The notes below the pieces were generated by a model. That model searched no databases and was not told the origin of the DNA. It was given only the letters and a program-made list of their open reading frames with translations. Below, piece after piece: positions 21,401-32,896 of a stretch of 64,000 nt of DNA (its first letter is position 1; every line of letters begins with the position of its first letter). Source of the DNA: Haematobia irritans (taxonomy: Eukaryota > Arthropoda > Insecta > Diptera > Muscidae); contig NC_134398.1 in NCBI RefSeq assembly GCF_050003625.1, positions 84,383,983 to 84,447,982 on the forward strand, in the 5' to 3' direction. A program made the position numbers and the translations under genes.

Positions 21401-21716
21401 CTTGTATCTGTCAAGGGAGATGTAACGCATCAGACCCATAGAGTACATGTATATACATGTTGTGGTGAAATAGTGAGTCGACCTAGCCATGTCCGGCTGG
21501 AAATTTTGCACATTGGACGAAACTGTTTGGTGTAGAAGCTGAGGTGTTGCCCCATTAGCTTATTCTTCAGGTGGTAAAAAATTCAAAACCGATTGGTAAA
21601 ATCGGAATTAGCTACATCGTGTGGGCATACAAAGTACTAACCTCATAAGCGTAGGGAGGCCTCTGGGGAGGGGGCTTAGACCCCCAGAAAAATTTTTGCT
21701 CCCCCCAGGACGTTTT
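21401..21716. other. C-family debris and unassigned sequence
   Basis: ATACATGTTGTGGTGAAATA and CGACCTAGCCATGTCCG at 21450-21500 resemble the end of a C-type element. Positions 21600-21716 include a C-rich CCCCCAGAAAAATTTTTGC patch not seen elsewhere. Confidence 0.35.
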
Positions 21717-22955
21717 TCTCGAATTTGTACAAATTTATCCAAAAGGTTGAAATAGTACTCTGAATTTATTGTTTTATCCTTTTGCAGATAGTCAATCAAT
21801 AAAATACCTTTGAAGTCCAAAAAAAAAAAAAAAACGTTTGCCATAACCTTACCAGCCGATTGAATTGTTTTTTGCATTCTTTGGTGCACTTCCTCCAGCT
21901 TCAGTCCATTGTTTGGATTGTTCTTTTGTCTCTGGAGTATAGTGGTGGATCCATGTCTCATCAACAGTTATGAAACTACGCTTAAAATCCATTTTATTTC
22001 GCTTAAAACGATCCAAACAAGCTTGAGAAATTTTCATTCTTATGCGTTTTTGATCGACTGTTAACAAATGCGGCACCCATCTTGCAGAAAGCTTTTTCAT
22101 CTGTAGTTGTTCATGCAAAATTAAATGGACTCGTCATTTGAGATGCCCATGATATTAGCAATTTCACGCACTTTTATTCGTCGATCATTTAATACCATAT
22201 CATGCACTTTGGCTACAATTTCTGTTGTTGTTGCTGTTTTTGGACGTCCACTACGTGGTTCATCTTCAAAGCTTGTACGACCACGTTTAAATTCAGCAAC
22301 CCAATTTTTTACTGTTGCATATGAAGGAGAACTTTCACCTAACACATTCACCATATCATTATGAATTTCTTGTCCCGATAAACCTTTTCTATGTAAATAT
22401 TTAATGACAGCACGCATTTCTAATTTTCCCATCGTAAAAACCTGTTACCAAAGATAATTGAGTATAACAAGATTGAGCATTGTGCTCTTATCAAGAGAAG
22501 ACATATGTCAAGGTGTAGAGGGCTATGAGAAAAAAATTGTTTTATTTGTCAATTTTTTCCAAAGCAGCTCTGCCCAAGAATAAATTTAAACGGCAATATT
22601 CACATAAAACCATAATGAATCTTTGCTTTAAAATACACATACGTTTTATTTTAATTTTCTACAATCGTTTTGGTACTGCTTTTGTGGGTTTTTATTCAGA
22701 AATTAATGAAAAACACAAATGTTATGATATTTTCCCACGCAAACAGCAGTACATTTGAGAGACACGTCGACGCAAACTTTATGATATTTTGTTGGCAGAG
22801 TCCTCTGGTGCTTCAGTTTTGCTATGACAAGTCTGCATCTTCTTCTCAATTATCTTTGCTGTTTATATATGAAGGAGTTGCCAAATCGAAACAAAATTTA
22901 ACATGTGCTCATAACAGAGATGGAAGTTTCCAAAATTAGGCTGAGAAGTTTCCGA
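21717..22955 (-). pseudogene. mariner transposase, broken copy 2
   Basis: Minus-strand relative of copy 1. ATG at 22432 (M-G-K-L-E-M-R-A-V-I) opens a better-preserved N-terminal domain (LSGQEIHNDMVNVLGESSP, RSGRPKTATTTEIV). A frameshift near 22125 joins to MHEQLQMKKLSARWVPH, then TVDETWIHHYTPETKEQ with the first catalytic D. A second shift near 21870-21850 leads into KVMANV...LDFKGILLIDYLQK and REKRPG, where homology stops at 21717; the second and third catalytic D are lost. The 5' terminal region lies beyond the nested MITE at 22859-22955 (GGAGTTGCCAAATCG...). Confidence 0.9.
22447..22858. mobile_element. MITE inside mariner copy 2
   Basis: 412 bp with ends ACCAAAGATAATTGAG and, inverted, CAAAGATAATTGAGAAG. 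A 5-bp duplication CTGTT lies at 22442-22446 and 22859-22863. Copy 1 has no insertion here (AAACAGGTGTTC). The interior is AT-rich; the two short plus frames are not supported. Confidence 0.7.
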
Positions 22956-23197
22956 ACTGTCCTCGTACTTTTAGTTGCTTTCTTATAAATTGATTTTCTA
23001 ATTATGCTAAAATCTGATTTGTTATTTACTTTTATAAAATAAAACATTAATTGAACCTATAACTTCAGTCCATTAATTTGTATCTACAGTGGTAGAAAAA
23101 GTTTCGTTAATACGATGAATTCCTACGTTGAATTAGCGAAATTCTTCATTAAATGTCAGCCAATGTAGCATTTCATTATAACAACGTAATTTTACGC

Positions 23198-23526
23198 ATT
23201 GTTGTTGTTTTTTTGATTCAGCTTAAAACCATGCATTGACTAAACTACAAGTGTAGCTTAACCAACAGAGGAAAAGAATGTTTGTCAAATTTATTTGGGA
23301 AAAGCCCTATAGACTGCAAGATGGTTGGATGGACGCACGTTTCGGAATTACCACATTCCTCATCAGCATCCTCTACTTGCAGCAAAACTATCAACCAATT
23401 ATCAGAATAAATTCAGGCAGTTCATTAAACCCAACAATAAACCACACTTGAACCTTCCGAAAAAAGGTTTTGCATGATAGCCGGCTTATGCCGAAATAAA
23501 TTCGTACAAACATATCTCTTTTCCTA
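23198..23526 (+). repeat. T repeat, copy 1
   Basis: Starts at GTTGTTGTTTTTTTGATTCA; includes AAACCATGCATTGACTAAAC, GACTGCAAGATGGTTGGATG and CTCATCAGCATCCTCTACTT. Nearly identical to 23866-24190 in the same orientation, and present inverted at 53101-53576. Class unknown; no protein frame. Confidence 0.7.
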
Positions 23527-23756
23527 CACTGATAGAAAAAGTTTCGTTATATTAACGAAATGTTTCATTAAAAGTGAGCCAATGAAACAAATTCGTTAAT
23601 ACAATGAAATTTTTCGTTATTATAACGAATTTTCTGTTAATCAACGTAACGTTTCGTACTATTAACGATTTATTTCATTGTATTAATGAAAAAAAATTTC
23701 GTTATATCAATGACAAATTTTCGTTGGCTCAATTTTAATGACATTTTCTTTGTGTG
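23527..23756 (+). mobile_element. K-family MITE (230 bp)
   Basis: Left end CACTGATAGAAAAAGTTTCG, right end inverted CACACAAAGAAAATGTC, TA on both sides. The interior is repeats of CGTTAATATAACGAA-type palindromes. Confidence 0.85.
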
Positions 23757-24251
23757 TATGCCACTGTCAAATCATCGATTTGAGTGCAGTTGCCTGGGTT
23801 TATTTTGAGCGTACTTCCTCTTTTTTCATTCGTTTTGTTTTGTTATTGTTGGTTTTGTTCTTTAATCATTGTTGTTGTTTTTTGATTTCAGCTTAAAACC
23901 ATGCATTGACTAAACTATGTTACAAGTGTAGCTTAACCAACAGAGGAAAATAATGTTTGTCAAATTTTTTTGGGCAAAGCCCTATAGACTGCAAGATGGT
24001 TGGATGGACGCACGTTTCGGAATTACCACATTCCTCATCAGCATCCTCTACTTGCAGCAAAACTATCAACCAATTATTAGAATAAATTCAGGCAGTTCAT
24101 TAAACCCAACAATGAACCACATTTGAACCTTCCGAAAGAAGGTTTTGCATGATAGCCGGCTTATGCCTAAATAAATTCGTACAAACATATCTCTTTTCCT
24201 ATGCCACTGTCAAATCATCGATTTGAGTGCAGTTGGCTGGGTTTATTCATA
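23757..24251 (+). repeat. T repeat, copy 2 and flank
   Basis: ATGCCACTGTCAAATCATCG ... then a second direct T copy from about 23866, ending GGCTGGGTTTATTCA at the P insertion. T sequence resumes at 26103 (CGGGTTTATTTTGAACATGC), showing that the P and 25689 elements are nested in it. Confidence 0.65.
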
Positions 24252-25686
24252 CACCCAGAAAAAAGTGACCCCTTCTTTAAGTTAAAATGAACTCATTGTG
24301 AAGAAAGTTGAACTTCGTATAGCGCCAAAGACATTTTTATTTGTTTGAACGATGTGATTTTCGTAGAAATTAGGAATAATGCATTCCATATATTAGTTAA
24401 CATTTTCCTATATTTATATACCACTATACTATAGAATGAAAAAATTTAACTAATTTGAATTCATATATGGAATGATTTTATTGAAATTTTTTCATTCATT
24501 TCGACAAATCTTACACGTTTGTGGTAAAACTTTTACTTCATAATTAGAACTGCTTACCTTCGTTTTTAAATACAATTTTATTTATTTCTATAAGCAATTT
24601 TATCTTCAATAAAAGACATGTTTTATTAATATATTGAATATATTTATTAAGAATCAACAGCATCGAATCTCTTTGAAATATTAGTTTATTATTCCACTAT
24701 TTCCAATTTCCGTGTGATATTATCAACTGTAAAACGCACTTTTTCTTCTTCTTGTACTTTTCACTTTTAATAAGTTGCTGCCTAACGATTTTGTCCTCCT
24801 TTTACAATTTCAATACCTACAAATATAAAAAATCATAAAACATTTTTGTTGCAAAAGGTTAGCGTCACTGAATATTACCTGATAATTGAAGATTCCAAAA
24901 TGAAGACAAATGAAAGGGTTGTTATTCTGCTGGTGTTTTCTTTCTTTATACACTATCACGAACATTGATAGATTTATTTAAAAAAACGAAATTTTTTCTC
25001 ACTAATTTAAAATAACAAATATTTTATATATTTTATTTGTTATTTATTATATTATTTTACCATATTATTTTTTAACAATCTCTCCGTATACCAAAACAAC
25101 GCGATTCCAACTAAAAAAACAACCGACGCGCAAATATATCGATTACACCCACGCGCAAACACATCGATTACGATGACAGGTATCGATTACAGGTAGACAA
25201 TAGAAATTTAGGAAAATTTCCTATATTCTAACAAGTGTGTTTCCTTAAGTTTTGAAAGGATTGCATACTTCTTAGTACGAATGAACTAAAATATTTTTCT
25301 ATGCCAAGTGTTGTTCGTATGTATGAAAAACTTTCTATTATAAAGGAAGTCGCAATTATCATTTTATAAGAAATTTTACTAATTTTGAAGAAACTTGGTT
25401 TTAGTTCGGTTTTTGTTTATTTTTACGAATGCTTTGTTATCGGTGAATAAAATTTTCTTTTTCAGTAGTAAATTCTTATACCCAGCGAAGAAAATAGTAT
25501 GAGTAAAATTCCATGCCTTATTCTAGTTAATGAACTATTCCTAACTGCTTACAGTTTAGGATTTTTTTACTGAAACGAGTAAATTTTATTATTTTTCACA
25601 AAAATTTACCTTAATGGAAATAAAATGGATAAACTATATTGATGAATTTTTTTTCCTTTAGTTTCGAAGGCACTTTTTTCTGGGTG
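24252..25686. mobile_element. P-family element, long copy (1.4 kb)
   Basis: Near-perfect inverted ends CACCCAGAAAAAAGTGaCC / CACCCAGAAAAAAGTGCC, with TA at 24250-24251 and 25687-25688. Subterminal words such as TTAACTATTTTCATTC-like and CTTCGTATAGCGCCAAAGAC are shared with 4526-5023. The centre (about 24700-25200) is unique and includes CGCGCAAA repeats at 25118-25160. No transposase frame longer than about 25 codons. Confidence 0.8.
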
Positions 25687-25688
25687 TA

Positions 25689-26101
25689 GACCTTATAATA
25701 CATAGATGATCAACTATTCTCTTTAAAAAAAATGTGTCAGTTCCAAAAATTAATTTTCTGACATTTCGTTTTGATTTTTTCGTAAAGAGTCAGTTCCATA
25801 TATTAATTTTCGCGCATTTGCTTTTGTGTTGTTCGTAAAGAGCAATGCTGCTCAAAATTAAATTTCGTATTTTCGCGGTTTTGGTCACAATATTTGTTCA
25901 AATATGAACTTTTAATATATTAATTTATTTATAAATCCTCTGGTGCATCATAAACGTTCTAATTTTGTGTAAAATTGGCAAACTACAAAAAGGAAAATGA
26001 AAGAGATTGTAAGCGTGCTCTTATTTTTCTCGTTTATTCTTAATCTTCGGAACTGTCAAACATAGTTTGACACCCTTGGCTCATCTATGTATTATAAGGT
26101 C
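25689..26101. mobile_element. MITE with GACCTTATAATACATAGAT ends
   Basis: 19-bp perfect inverted ends, 413 bp, TA on both sides (25687-25688 shared with P, and 26102-26103). It inserted directly beside P. TGTCAGTTCCA.AAATTAATTTTC occurs twice inside (about 25736 and 25788). Confidence 0.8.
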
Positions 26102-26306
26102 TACGGGTTTATTTTGAACATGCTTCCTCTTTTTTCATTCGTTTTGTTATTGTTTTTGTTTTTAATTTTACGTTATATTTACGAAACCTTTTATGAATAC
26201 ATTTCGTAGTAATAACGAATAATTACGTTGCCTTTTCGTTGTATTAACGAAAGTTATTCGTTGTATGAATGAAACTTATTCATTGAATGGATGAAAGACG
26301 AATATA

Positions 26307-26939
26307 TTATATATGCGAATATAAAAAACAAATTAACTCACCCACGATCTATGTTTATAATTCACAACGAAACTCTAATGAACCTGTGTACTCTTCAGCG
26401 AAAAAAAAAACGTAAATGTTGTATAATACAAACGACCAAATGAGGGTTTACCCATCAGACAATTTTTCAGTTGAAATTTTTACCGTTTCAAGATGCACAC
26501 GGAAACATGTGCTCCCAGTGGGAAATTTGTCTACAATGGATTTGTCTTCAAAGATGTCTTGAAGAAAATATTGCACATAATATGCCTTTCATCGACATGG
26601 TCTTAATGTTGTCTACAATAAATTTATTTGTCAACATTATAATCGACATACTGTGCAAATGTCGCTACCGAAATGTTCACTGCCAATGTCTTGCGTAGTG
26701 TCATACACAACAAAATTTAAGTAAAGAGAAAAAACATATGCTTGTCGACTACATAATCGAAGTACTGTGAAGATGTCATCATCGACATGTTCACTACCAG
26801 CGTCCTGCTTATTGTCGTGAATAACATGTTTTCCTTTTTTTATGAAAGTTAACGGAATATCAGATGAAAGTGTAAGACTCAAATATTGTGAACGGATTGT
26901 AAGGTAAGTTTTTCTGTAACTCTACATTACACACAAAAA
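26307..26939. other. Unassigned sequence
   Basis: TGTCxxCATCGACATG-like words recur near 26590-26800. The two short opposing frames do not look coding. Nothing recognised. Confidence 0.35.
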
Positions 26940-29023
26940 ATTATGACCAACATTTTTTCAATTAAACATTTAATTGAATTTGGAAACGGATTCAATTAAT
27001 ATGTTAATTGATTCAATTAATTATTTAATCAAATCCGAATAAAAACCAATTAAAAAAATGATTGATATTTGTTACGTTTCCAATTAAAATAATAATTGAT
27101 TCAATCAATTTGTTAATCAATTCGGAAATAATTTTCAATTACAAACGTGATTGACATTTTTTTCCGTTTCCAATTACACACGTGATTGATCCAATCACCT
27201 TTGTGATTGAAATTGAATAATTTTGAGCAATGGAAAGAGCGAAAAGAGAATGGGTATTTATTCAACAAGGTGAAAAGAGAATGGAGAGTTCAGTCTGTTG
27301 AAGTAACTCATAACGAACGGTTGGGTTTTTGTTTTTCGCGTAAATTGAAAAACATGATTGGCGACATTCTGTCTGCTGCATTCAAAATGTGTGCATAAAT
27401 ATTTTGAACGCAACAACAAATCATAGCAAAGGGTTGAAATAAATAAAGTGTGCAACAACAATTGGCCACGTGGTAAAGGTTTGAAAAAAATATATGAGAG
27501 AACGCATTTGAAATTACCTGTGTTTGTGTTTTGTGGTATTGTAAACATGGAAAACAATCTACGTTTATTGAAGGTAAGAAATTATGAAATGTGAATACCG
27601 TTTTCCATTGAAGCCTGTTTACATTAAACGGACTAAAATAATATATTTTTTTTTTCATTTCTTTTAGTGACCAATTTTATTTCGTGAAATTGACCAATCA
27701 ATCACATCAACTCCATCATTTTATCAAATATATAAGAATATATTTGCAATAAAAAGTGGGGACCGTATTGATCTTTTAAAATTATCAATTTTTGTCACTC
27801 CTAGTTTTCTTAAAACCAAGAACGGTATGGGTTTGTTGGAAGATTCACCTTGAAGTTGCGAAGCGGTGTTGGCATTAAATTGCATTTTTGTTTTACCTGC
27901 CTTCTTCAGTTTGAACCCAAGTAGAGAGCAGTATATCTGATATATAAACTAATGAGCTGAATTATGTAATGGTAAAAAAGTTCTTTCTTTTGAATTTAAA
28001 AATATGAAAAATATCGGAAAATAATAAAAATATGTATTTTCCATTTATATTTCCCGAATTTGCAAAGTATCATCAATATAATACCAAATAGTACATTGAT
28101 TTCCCATTATTTTTTGTCTTTGATTGGTTCAAGTATTAATAGACGATTTCAATGTGTGGAAATTTTGGAAAGGAATTGTTACTAAAATTAAATTACCGAG
28201 CTCCTTAATACACCTTTTTATGCTAAAAGACTACAACTGCAAAAGAAGATTATAAATCTGCAACCTGGAACTAAGAATTGAACTTGATATTCTATGCAGG
28301 TAATATTTAACAAAATTAACTTTTAATTGAACAAAATTAAATTCGAATTATTCTGTTTACTTTAAGAAAAACTAATTTAGCTTACAGTCTGCTTATTTAT
28401 TGGAAATCTAGGCGCATCTACATATTAGAAGGAACATGCTAACGTGGTTATTATTATAAGGAAGGTAATGATTTATATAATTTATTTTTTCACCCTATAG
28501 TTGTTATTGATAGTAATTGTATTTGTAAGTTATGTTAGAACAAAACACAAATGAAAAGAACCAAATTTATTTGTCTATTGCATAATTAAAAAAATAATAA
28601 AATATTAAATATTATAAGAAACACATATTTTCTTTTATTTCAAATAAAACTAAATACGGTTTTGGGGTCGCAATATATAAATTTTTTGATCGAAATTTAT
28701 AACCAAATTCAATTAATTATTTAATTGAAATAATCAAATAGTTGATTGATTTTTGTCGCGAAATTAACTAAAATTTTAATTGATTCAATTAAAACTGTGA
28801 TTGAATTTTATGTTAAAAATCAATCACGTTTTTAATTGATTCAATCACACAATTAATTGATTCCGTGACAAAAGTCAATTAAATTTTTAATTGAAAATCG
28901 TGTTGGTTTTCAATCAAAATGGGTGATTGATACTATCATTTTCGTGATTGAAGACATTTCAATTAAAAAAATGATTGAATGCGCGATTTTCGTGATTGAA
29001 ATCAAAAAATTTTTTTTTGTGTG
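26940..29023. mobile_element. L-family long element (2.1 kb)
   Basis: Left end CACACAAAAAATTATGACC, right end inverted CACACAAAAAAAAATTTT, TA on both sides. About 270 bp at the left and 330 bp at the right are the CAATTAAT...ATTAATTG palindrome arrays that make up the entire short L MITEs. Between them, 27215-28690 is single-copy in this window, so this may be a more complete parent form or an element that captured host DNA. Its frames (63, 99 and 116 aa, overlapping on opposite strands) show no recognised domain. Confidence 0.7.
27547..27573 (+). other. Possible first exon inside long L element
   Basis: ATG at 27547 encodes M-E-N-N-L-R-L-L-K and is followed by GTAAGA (27574). A pyrimidine-rich TTTCATTTCTTTTAG acceptor ends at 27667. 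Joining these gives AAG|TGA, an immediate stop, so either the junction is wrong or this is non-coding or decayed. Confidence 0.25.
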
Positions 29024-29267
29024 TATGTGTTAAAATATTTAATGTTTTTTTTTTTTTTAAATTTATTCCATATTTTTCCGATGCTGAAAATTAAGAGAAA
29101 GCAAAGAATTTGCCGTTGTAAACATGTGGTGTAAAGTTTTATGGTTGTAAGAAAAATATTTATATTGATTTCTTGTAAAATAAAAACTATATACAGAAAA
29201 AGTAAAAACTATATTCATTAATCCTAAAATAATTATTTTTGTGTAAATAAGTCTACTATATAATCAA
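29024..29267. other. AT-rich spacer
   Basis: Poly-T at 29047-29059 and AAATATTTATATTGATTTC-like sequence; nothing recognised. Confidence 0.4.
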
Positions 29268-30848
29268 ACAAGTATATACAGCACAAAGTTCCGCCGGGCC
29301 GAATCTTAAATACCCATCGCCATGAACCAAATATTAGGGTTTCCTTTGAAATTTCAGGAGGGCTTGAGGACTTGAGGACACTTCCCGAAGATTAATTTAA
29401 AGATTTCACCTATGAGGACTATATCAGATTCTGGATTTATAAGAACCATTTTTGTTTGAGTTTTAGAAAATTATATAATAAAATAACGTCTTGATTTGAA
29501 ATCCTAAATCTGTAGAAGTAAAATCTGGAAATTTTACATTGAGTTTCAAGCAATTTTCATGAGCAGTGCGCCTTCTACACCCTCAAGAAGTGAAGTCGGT
29601 CTATATGGAGGCATTACCAAATGGACCGATAAAAACTTAATCCGATACACGTTTTTGTGAGCCTAAAATACCAGAATATTTACAATTTCAGGCAAATCAG
29701 ATAAAAACTACGGTTTCTAGAAACCCAAGGAGTTAAATCGGGAGATCGTTCTTATGGGGGCTATACCAAAATATGGAGCGATACTCACCATTTTCGGCAC
29801 ACCTCTTTATGGTCCTAAAATACCTCTAGATTTCCAATTACAGATAAATTGGATAAAAACTTCGGATTCTAGAAGCCCAAGAAGTAAAATCGGGAAATCG
29901 GTCTATATGGGGGCTATACCAAAATATGGACCGATACTCACCGTTTTCGGCACACCTCTTTATGACCCGAAAATATCGCTAGATTTCCAATTTCAGGCAA
30001 ATAGGATAAAAACTTCGGATTCTAGAAGCCCAAGAAGTAAAATCGGGAAAGCGGTCTATATGGGGGCTATACCAAAATATGGACCGATACTCACCATTTT
30101 CGGCACACCTCTTTATGGTCTTAAAATACCTCTAGATTTCCAATTTCAGACAAATTGGATAAAAACTACGGTTTCTATAATACCTCTAGATTTCCAATTT
30201 CAGGTAAATTGAATAAAAACTGCGGTTTCTATAAGCCCAAGAAGTAAAATCGGGAGATCGGTCTATATGGGGGCTATACCAAAATATGGACCGATACTCA
30301 CAATTTTTGGCACACGTATTTGTGGTCCTACAATACCTCTAGATTTCCAATTTCAGGGAAATTGAATAAAAACTGCGGTTTCTATAAGATCAAGAAGTAA
30401 AATCGGGAGATCGGTCTATATGGGGGCTATACCAAAACATGGACCGATATCACCATTTTTGGGACACCTCTTTATGGTCATAAAATACCTCTAGATTTCA
30501 AATTCCAGGCAAATTGGATAAAAACTGCGATTTCTATAAGCCCAAGACCCCAAATCGGGAGGTCGGTTTATATGGGGACTATATCAAAACCTGGACCGAT
30601 ATAGCCCATCTTCGAACTTGACCTGCCTGCAGACGAAAGACGAGTTTGTGCAAACTTTCAGCACGATTGCTTCATTATTGAAGACTGTAGCGTGATTACA
30701 ACAGACAGACAGACAGACGGACAGACGGACATCGTTATATCGTCTTAGAATTTCTCCCTGATCAAGAATATATATACTTTATATAGTCGGAAATCGATAT
30801 TTCGATGTGTTACAAACGTCACCATTCTATGGTGGTGGGTATAAAAAA
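29268..30848 (+). mobile_element. A-family mini-me-like element, complete
   Basis: Head AACAAGTATATACAGCAC, CGGGCCGAATCTTAAATACC, CATCGCCATG. The end has an ACAGACAGACGGACAGACGG (GTCY-type) tract at 30700-30730, AATATATATACTTTATATAG, and CTATGGTGGTGGGTATAAA. The inverted pair TACCCACCACCAT/ATGGTGGTGGGTA (one base off in this head) marks both ends. Insertion of B1 follows within 12 bp. Non-coding. Confidence 0.75.
29755..30590 (+). repeat. About 135-bp tandem units of A element
   Basis: Six or so units share TATGGGGGCTATACCAAAAT, CACCTCTTTATGGTCCTAAA and CTCTAGATTTCCAATTTC. The 152-aa frame is translated repeat, not a gene. Confidence 0.8.
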
Positions 30849-31094
30849 TATAGCGGAAACAAGTATATACGGCCGTAAGTTCGGCCAGGCCGAAGCTTAT
30901 GTACCCTCCATCATGGATTGCGTAGAAACTTCTTCTAAACACTGCCATCCAGAATCGAATTACTTAAGTTGCGGTAACGCTTGCCGATGGCAAGGTATCT
31001 TAAAACCTCCTAACACCATCTCCTAAATTGTATGTAAGTCCATACGTGGTATATATTAAATCAAAAAAGATCGATCCAATACGTATATAATTCA

Positions 31095-31470
31095 GTTTGA
31101 CAAAGTAGACATAAAATTTTGACAAAATTTTCTACAGAAATAAAATTTTCTATAGAAATAAAAATTTTGACAAAATTTTCTATAGAAAGAAAATTTTGAC
31201 AAAAATTTCTACAGAAATAAAATTTTAACAAAATTTTCTATAGAAATAAACTTTTGACAAAATTTTCTATAGAAATAAAATCTTGGTAGATTATTTTTGG
31301 CTCGAGTGGCAACCATGATTATGAACCGAATAAAATTTTGACAAAATTTTCTATAGAAATAAAATTTTGACAATGATGAAAATTTTATTATGAACCGAAT
31401 AAAATTTTAACAAAATTTTCTCTAGAAATAAAATTTTGAAAAAATTTTCTATAGAAATAAAATTTTGGTA
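31095..31470 (+). repeat. About 29-bp minisatellite GACAAAATTTTCTATAGAAATAAAATTTT
   Basis: More than ten tandem or near-tandem copies of AAATTTTCTATAGAAATAAA, broken twice by a GATTATTTTTGGCTCgAGTG unit. The same minisatellite occurs outside any B element at 36045-36275. Confidence 0.85.
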
Positions 31471-32390
31471 GATTATTTTTGGCTCTAGTGGCAACCATGA
31501 TTATGAACCGATATGGACCAATTTTTGTGTGATTGGACCAATTTTGGTATGGTTGTTAGCGACCATATACTAACACCATGTTCCTAATTTGCACCGGATC
31601 GGATGAATTTTGCTCCTCCAAGAGGCTCCGGAGGTCAAATCTGGAGAACGTTTTGTAAGTGGGCTACATATATAATTATGGACCGATATGGACCAATTCT
31701 GCCACGGTTGTTAAAGATCATATACTAACACCATGTTCCAAATTACAACCGGATTGGATGAAATTTGCTTCTCTTGGAGACTTCGCAAGCCAAATCTGGG
31801 GATCGGTTTATATGGGGGCTATATATAATTATGAACCGATGTGGACCAATTTTTGCATGGTTGTTAGAGACCATATACCAATATCATGTACCAAATTTCA
31901 GGCGGATCGGATGAAATTTGCTTCTCTTTGAGGCTCCGCAACCCAAATCTGGGGATCGGTTTATATGGGCGCTATATATAATTAAGGACCAATTTTTGCA
32001 TGGTTGTTAGAGACCATATACCAACATGATGTACCAAATTTCAGTCGGATCGGATGAAATTTTCTTCTCTGTGAGGCTCCGCAAGCCAAATCTGGGGATC
32101 GGTTTATATGGGGGCTATATATAATTATGGACCGATATGAACCAATTTTTGCATGGTTGTTAGAGACCATATACCAACACCATATACCAAATTTCAGCCG
32201 GATCGGATGAAATGTGGTTCTGTTAGAGGCTCCACAAGCCAAATCTGAGGGTCCCTTTATATGGGGGCTATACGTAAAAGTGGACCGACATGGCCCATTT
32301 TCAATACCATCCGACCTACATTGATAACAACTACTTGTGCCCAGTTTCAAGTCGATAGCTTGTTTCGTTCGGAAGTTAGCGTGATTTCAA

Positions 32391-32423
32391 CAGACGGACG
32401 GACGGACGGACGGACGGACGGAC
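32391..32423 (+). repeat. (ACGG)n microsatellite in B element
   Basis: Eight near-perfect GACG tetranucleotides, the GTCY-type proto-microsatellite typical of mini-me elements. Confidence 0.85.
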
Positions 32424-32559
32424 ATGCTTAGATCGACTCAGAATTTCACCACGACCCAGAATATATATACTTTATGGGGTCTTAGAGCAACATTTCGATG
32501 TGTTACAAACGGAATGACAAAGTTAATATACCCCCATCCTATGATGGAGGGTATAAAAA

Positions 32560-32607
32560 AGCCTTATGTAGTCGTCAAGATTTCGTCCTTGACGACTACA
32601 TAAGGCT
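32560..32607. repeat. Perfect 20-bp hairpin with 8-nt loop
   Basis: AGCCTTATGTAGTCGTCAAG at 32560-32579 is followed, after ATTTCGTC, by its exact reverse complement at 32588-32607. It abuts the 3' end of B1. Confidence 0.85.
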
Positions 32608-32896
32608 AGAAATTGTCGTTAATATTTACATCGACGAGAATATAGAAGATTCCGTCTCCTACTAAGTCATAAAGGAAAATGTTTATGACTGTGTCTTCGA
32701 CGAAACCATGATAGACTCCCTCTCCCAGCTTATCATTAACGACAAAGTAGACGAAACTGTATGCGATGTTGTCATTGACATGATCGTTCACAATAAGCTT
32801 ATTGTTATGTATACATGTGTGCATACACGCCACGGACATATTAGAGAGAGTATGGAGAGACGTATTAGAGAGAGAGAGAGAGAGAGTATAGAGAGA
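32608..32896. other. Unassigned, with (AG)n
   Basis: GTCGTTAA/TCGACGA-like words at 32610-32780 and an AG-rich tract at about 32842-32895. Opposing frames of 97 and 67 aa are not convincing. Confidence 0.35.

Larger units (their letters stand above)
23087..26306 (+). mobile_element. S-family MITE split by about 3 kb of nested repeats
   Basis: The left part 23087-23197 (CAGTGGTAGAAAAAGTTTCG, TTACGATGAATTCCTACG-like) and the right part about 26166-26306 (ACGTTATATTTACGAAACC ... CGTTGTATTAACGAAAG) match the uninterrupted inverted copy at 47600-47953. TA precedes the left end. Confidence 0.6.
30859..32560 (+). mobile_element. B-family mini-me-like element, complete
   Basis: Head AACAAGTATATACGGCCGT, GGCCAGGCCGAAGCTTATGT, ACCCTCCATCATGG. 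The end has (ACGG)n at 32391-32423, AATATATATACTTTATGGGG, and CCTATGATGGAGGGTATAAA. The inverted pair CCCTCCATCAT/ATGATGGAGGG is exact. Interior: a 29-bp minisatellite, then about five 150-bp units in the same orientation as the head. Confidence 0.8.

Noticed and set aside
24900..24968. 22-aa frame resembling a signal peptide inside P
   Set aside because: Too short, inside a non-coding element, with no downstream exon.
27258..27658. 99- and 116-aa minus-strand frames in the long L element
   Set aside because: Overlapping frames of low complexity; no recognised motif; the plus strand shows the only splice-like signals.
29754..30212. 152-aa frame that looks like a repeat protein
   Set aside because: It is the A-element tandem unit in translation; the second A copy at 63591 gives the same pattern with breaks.
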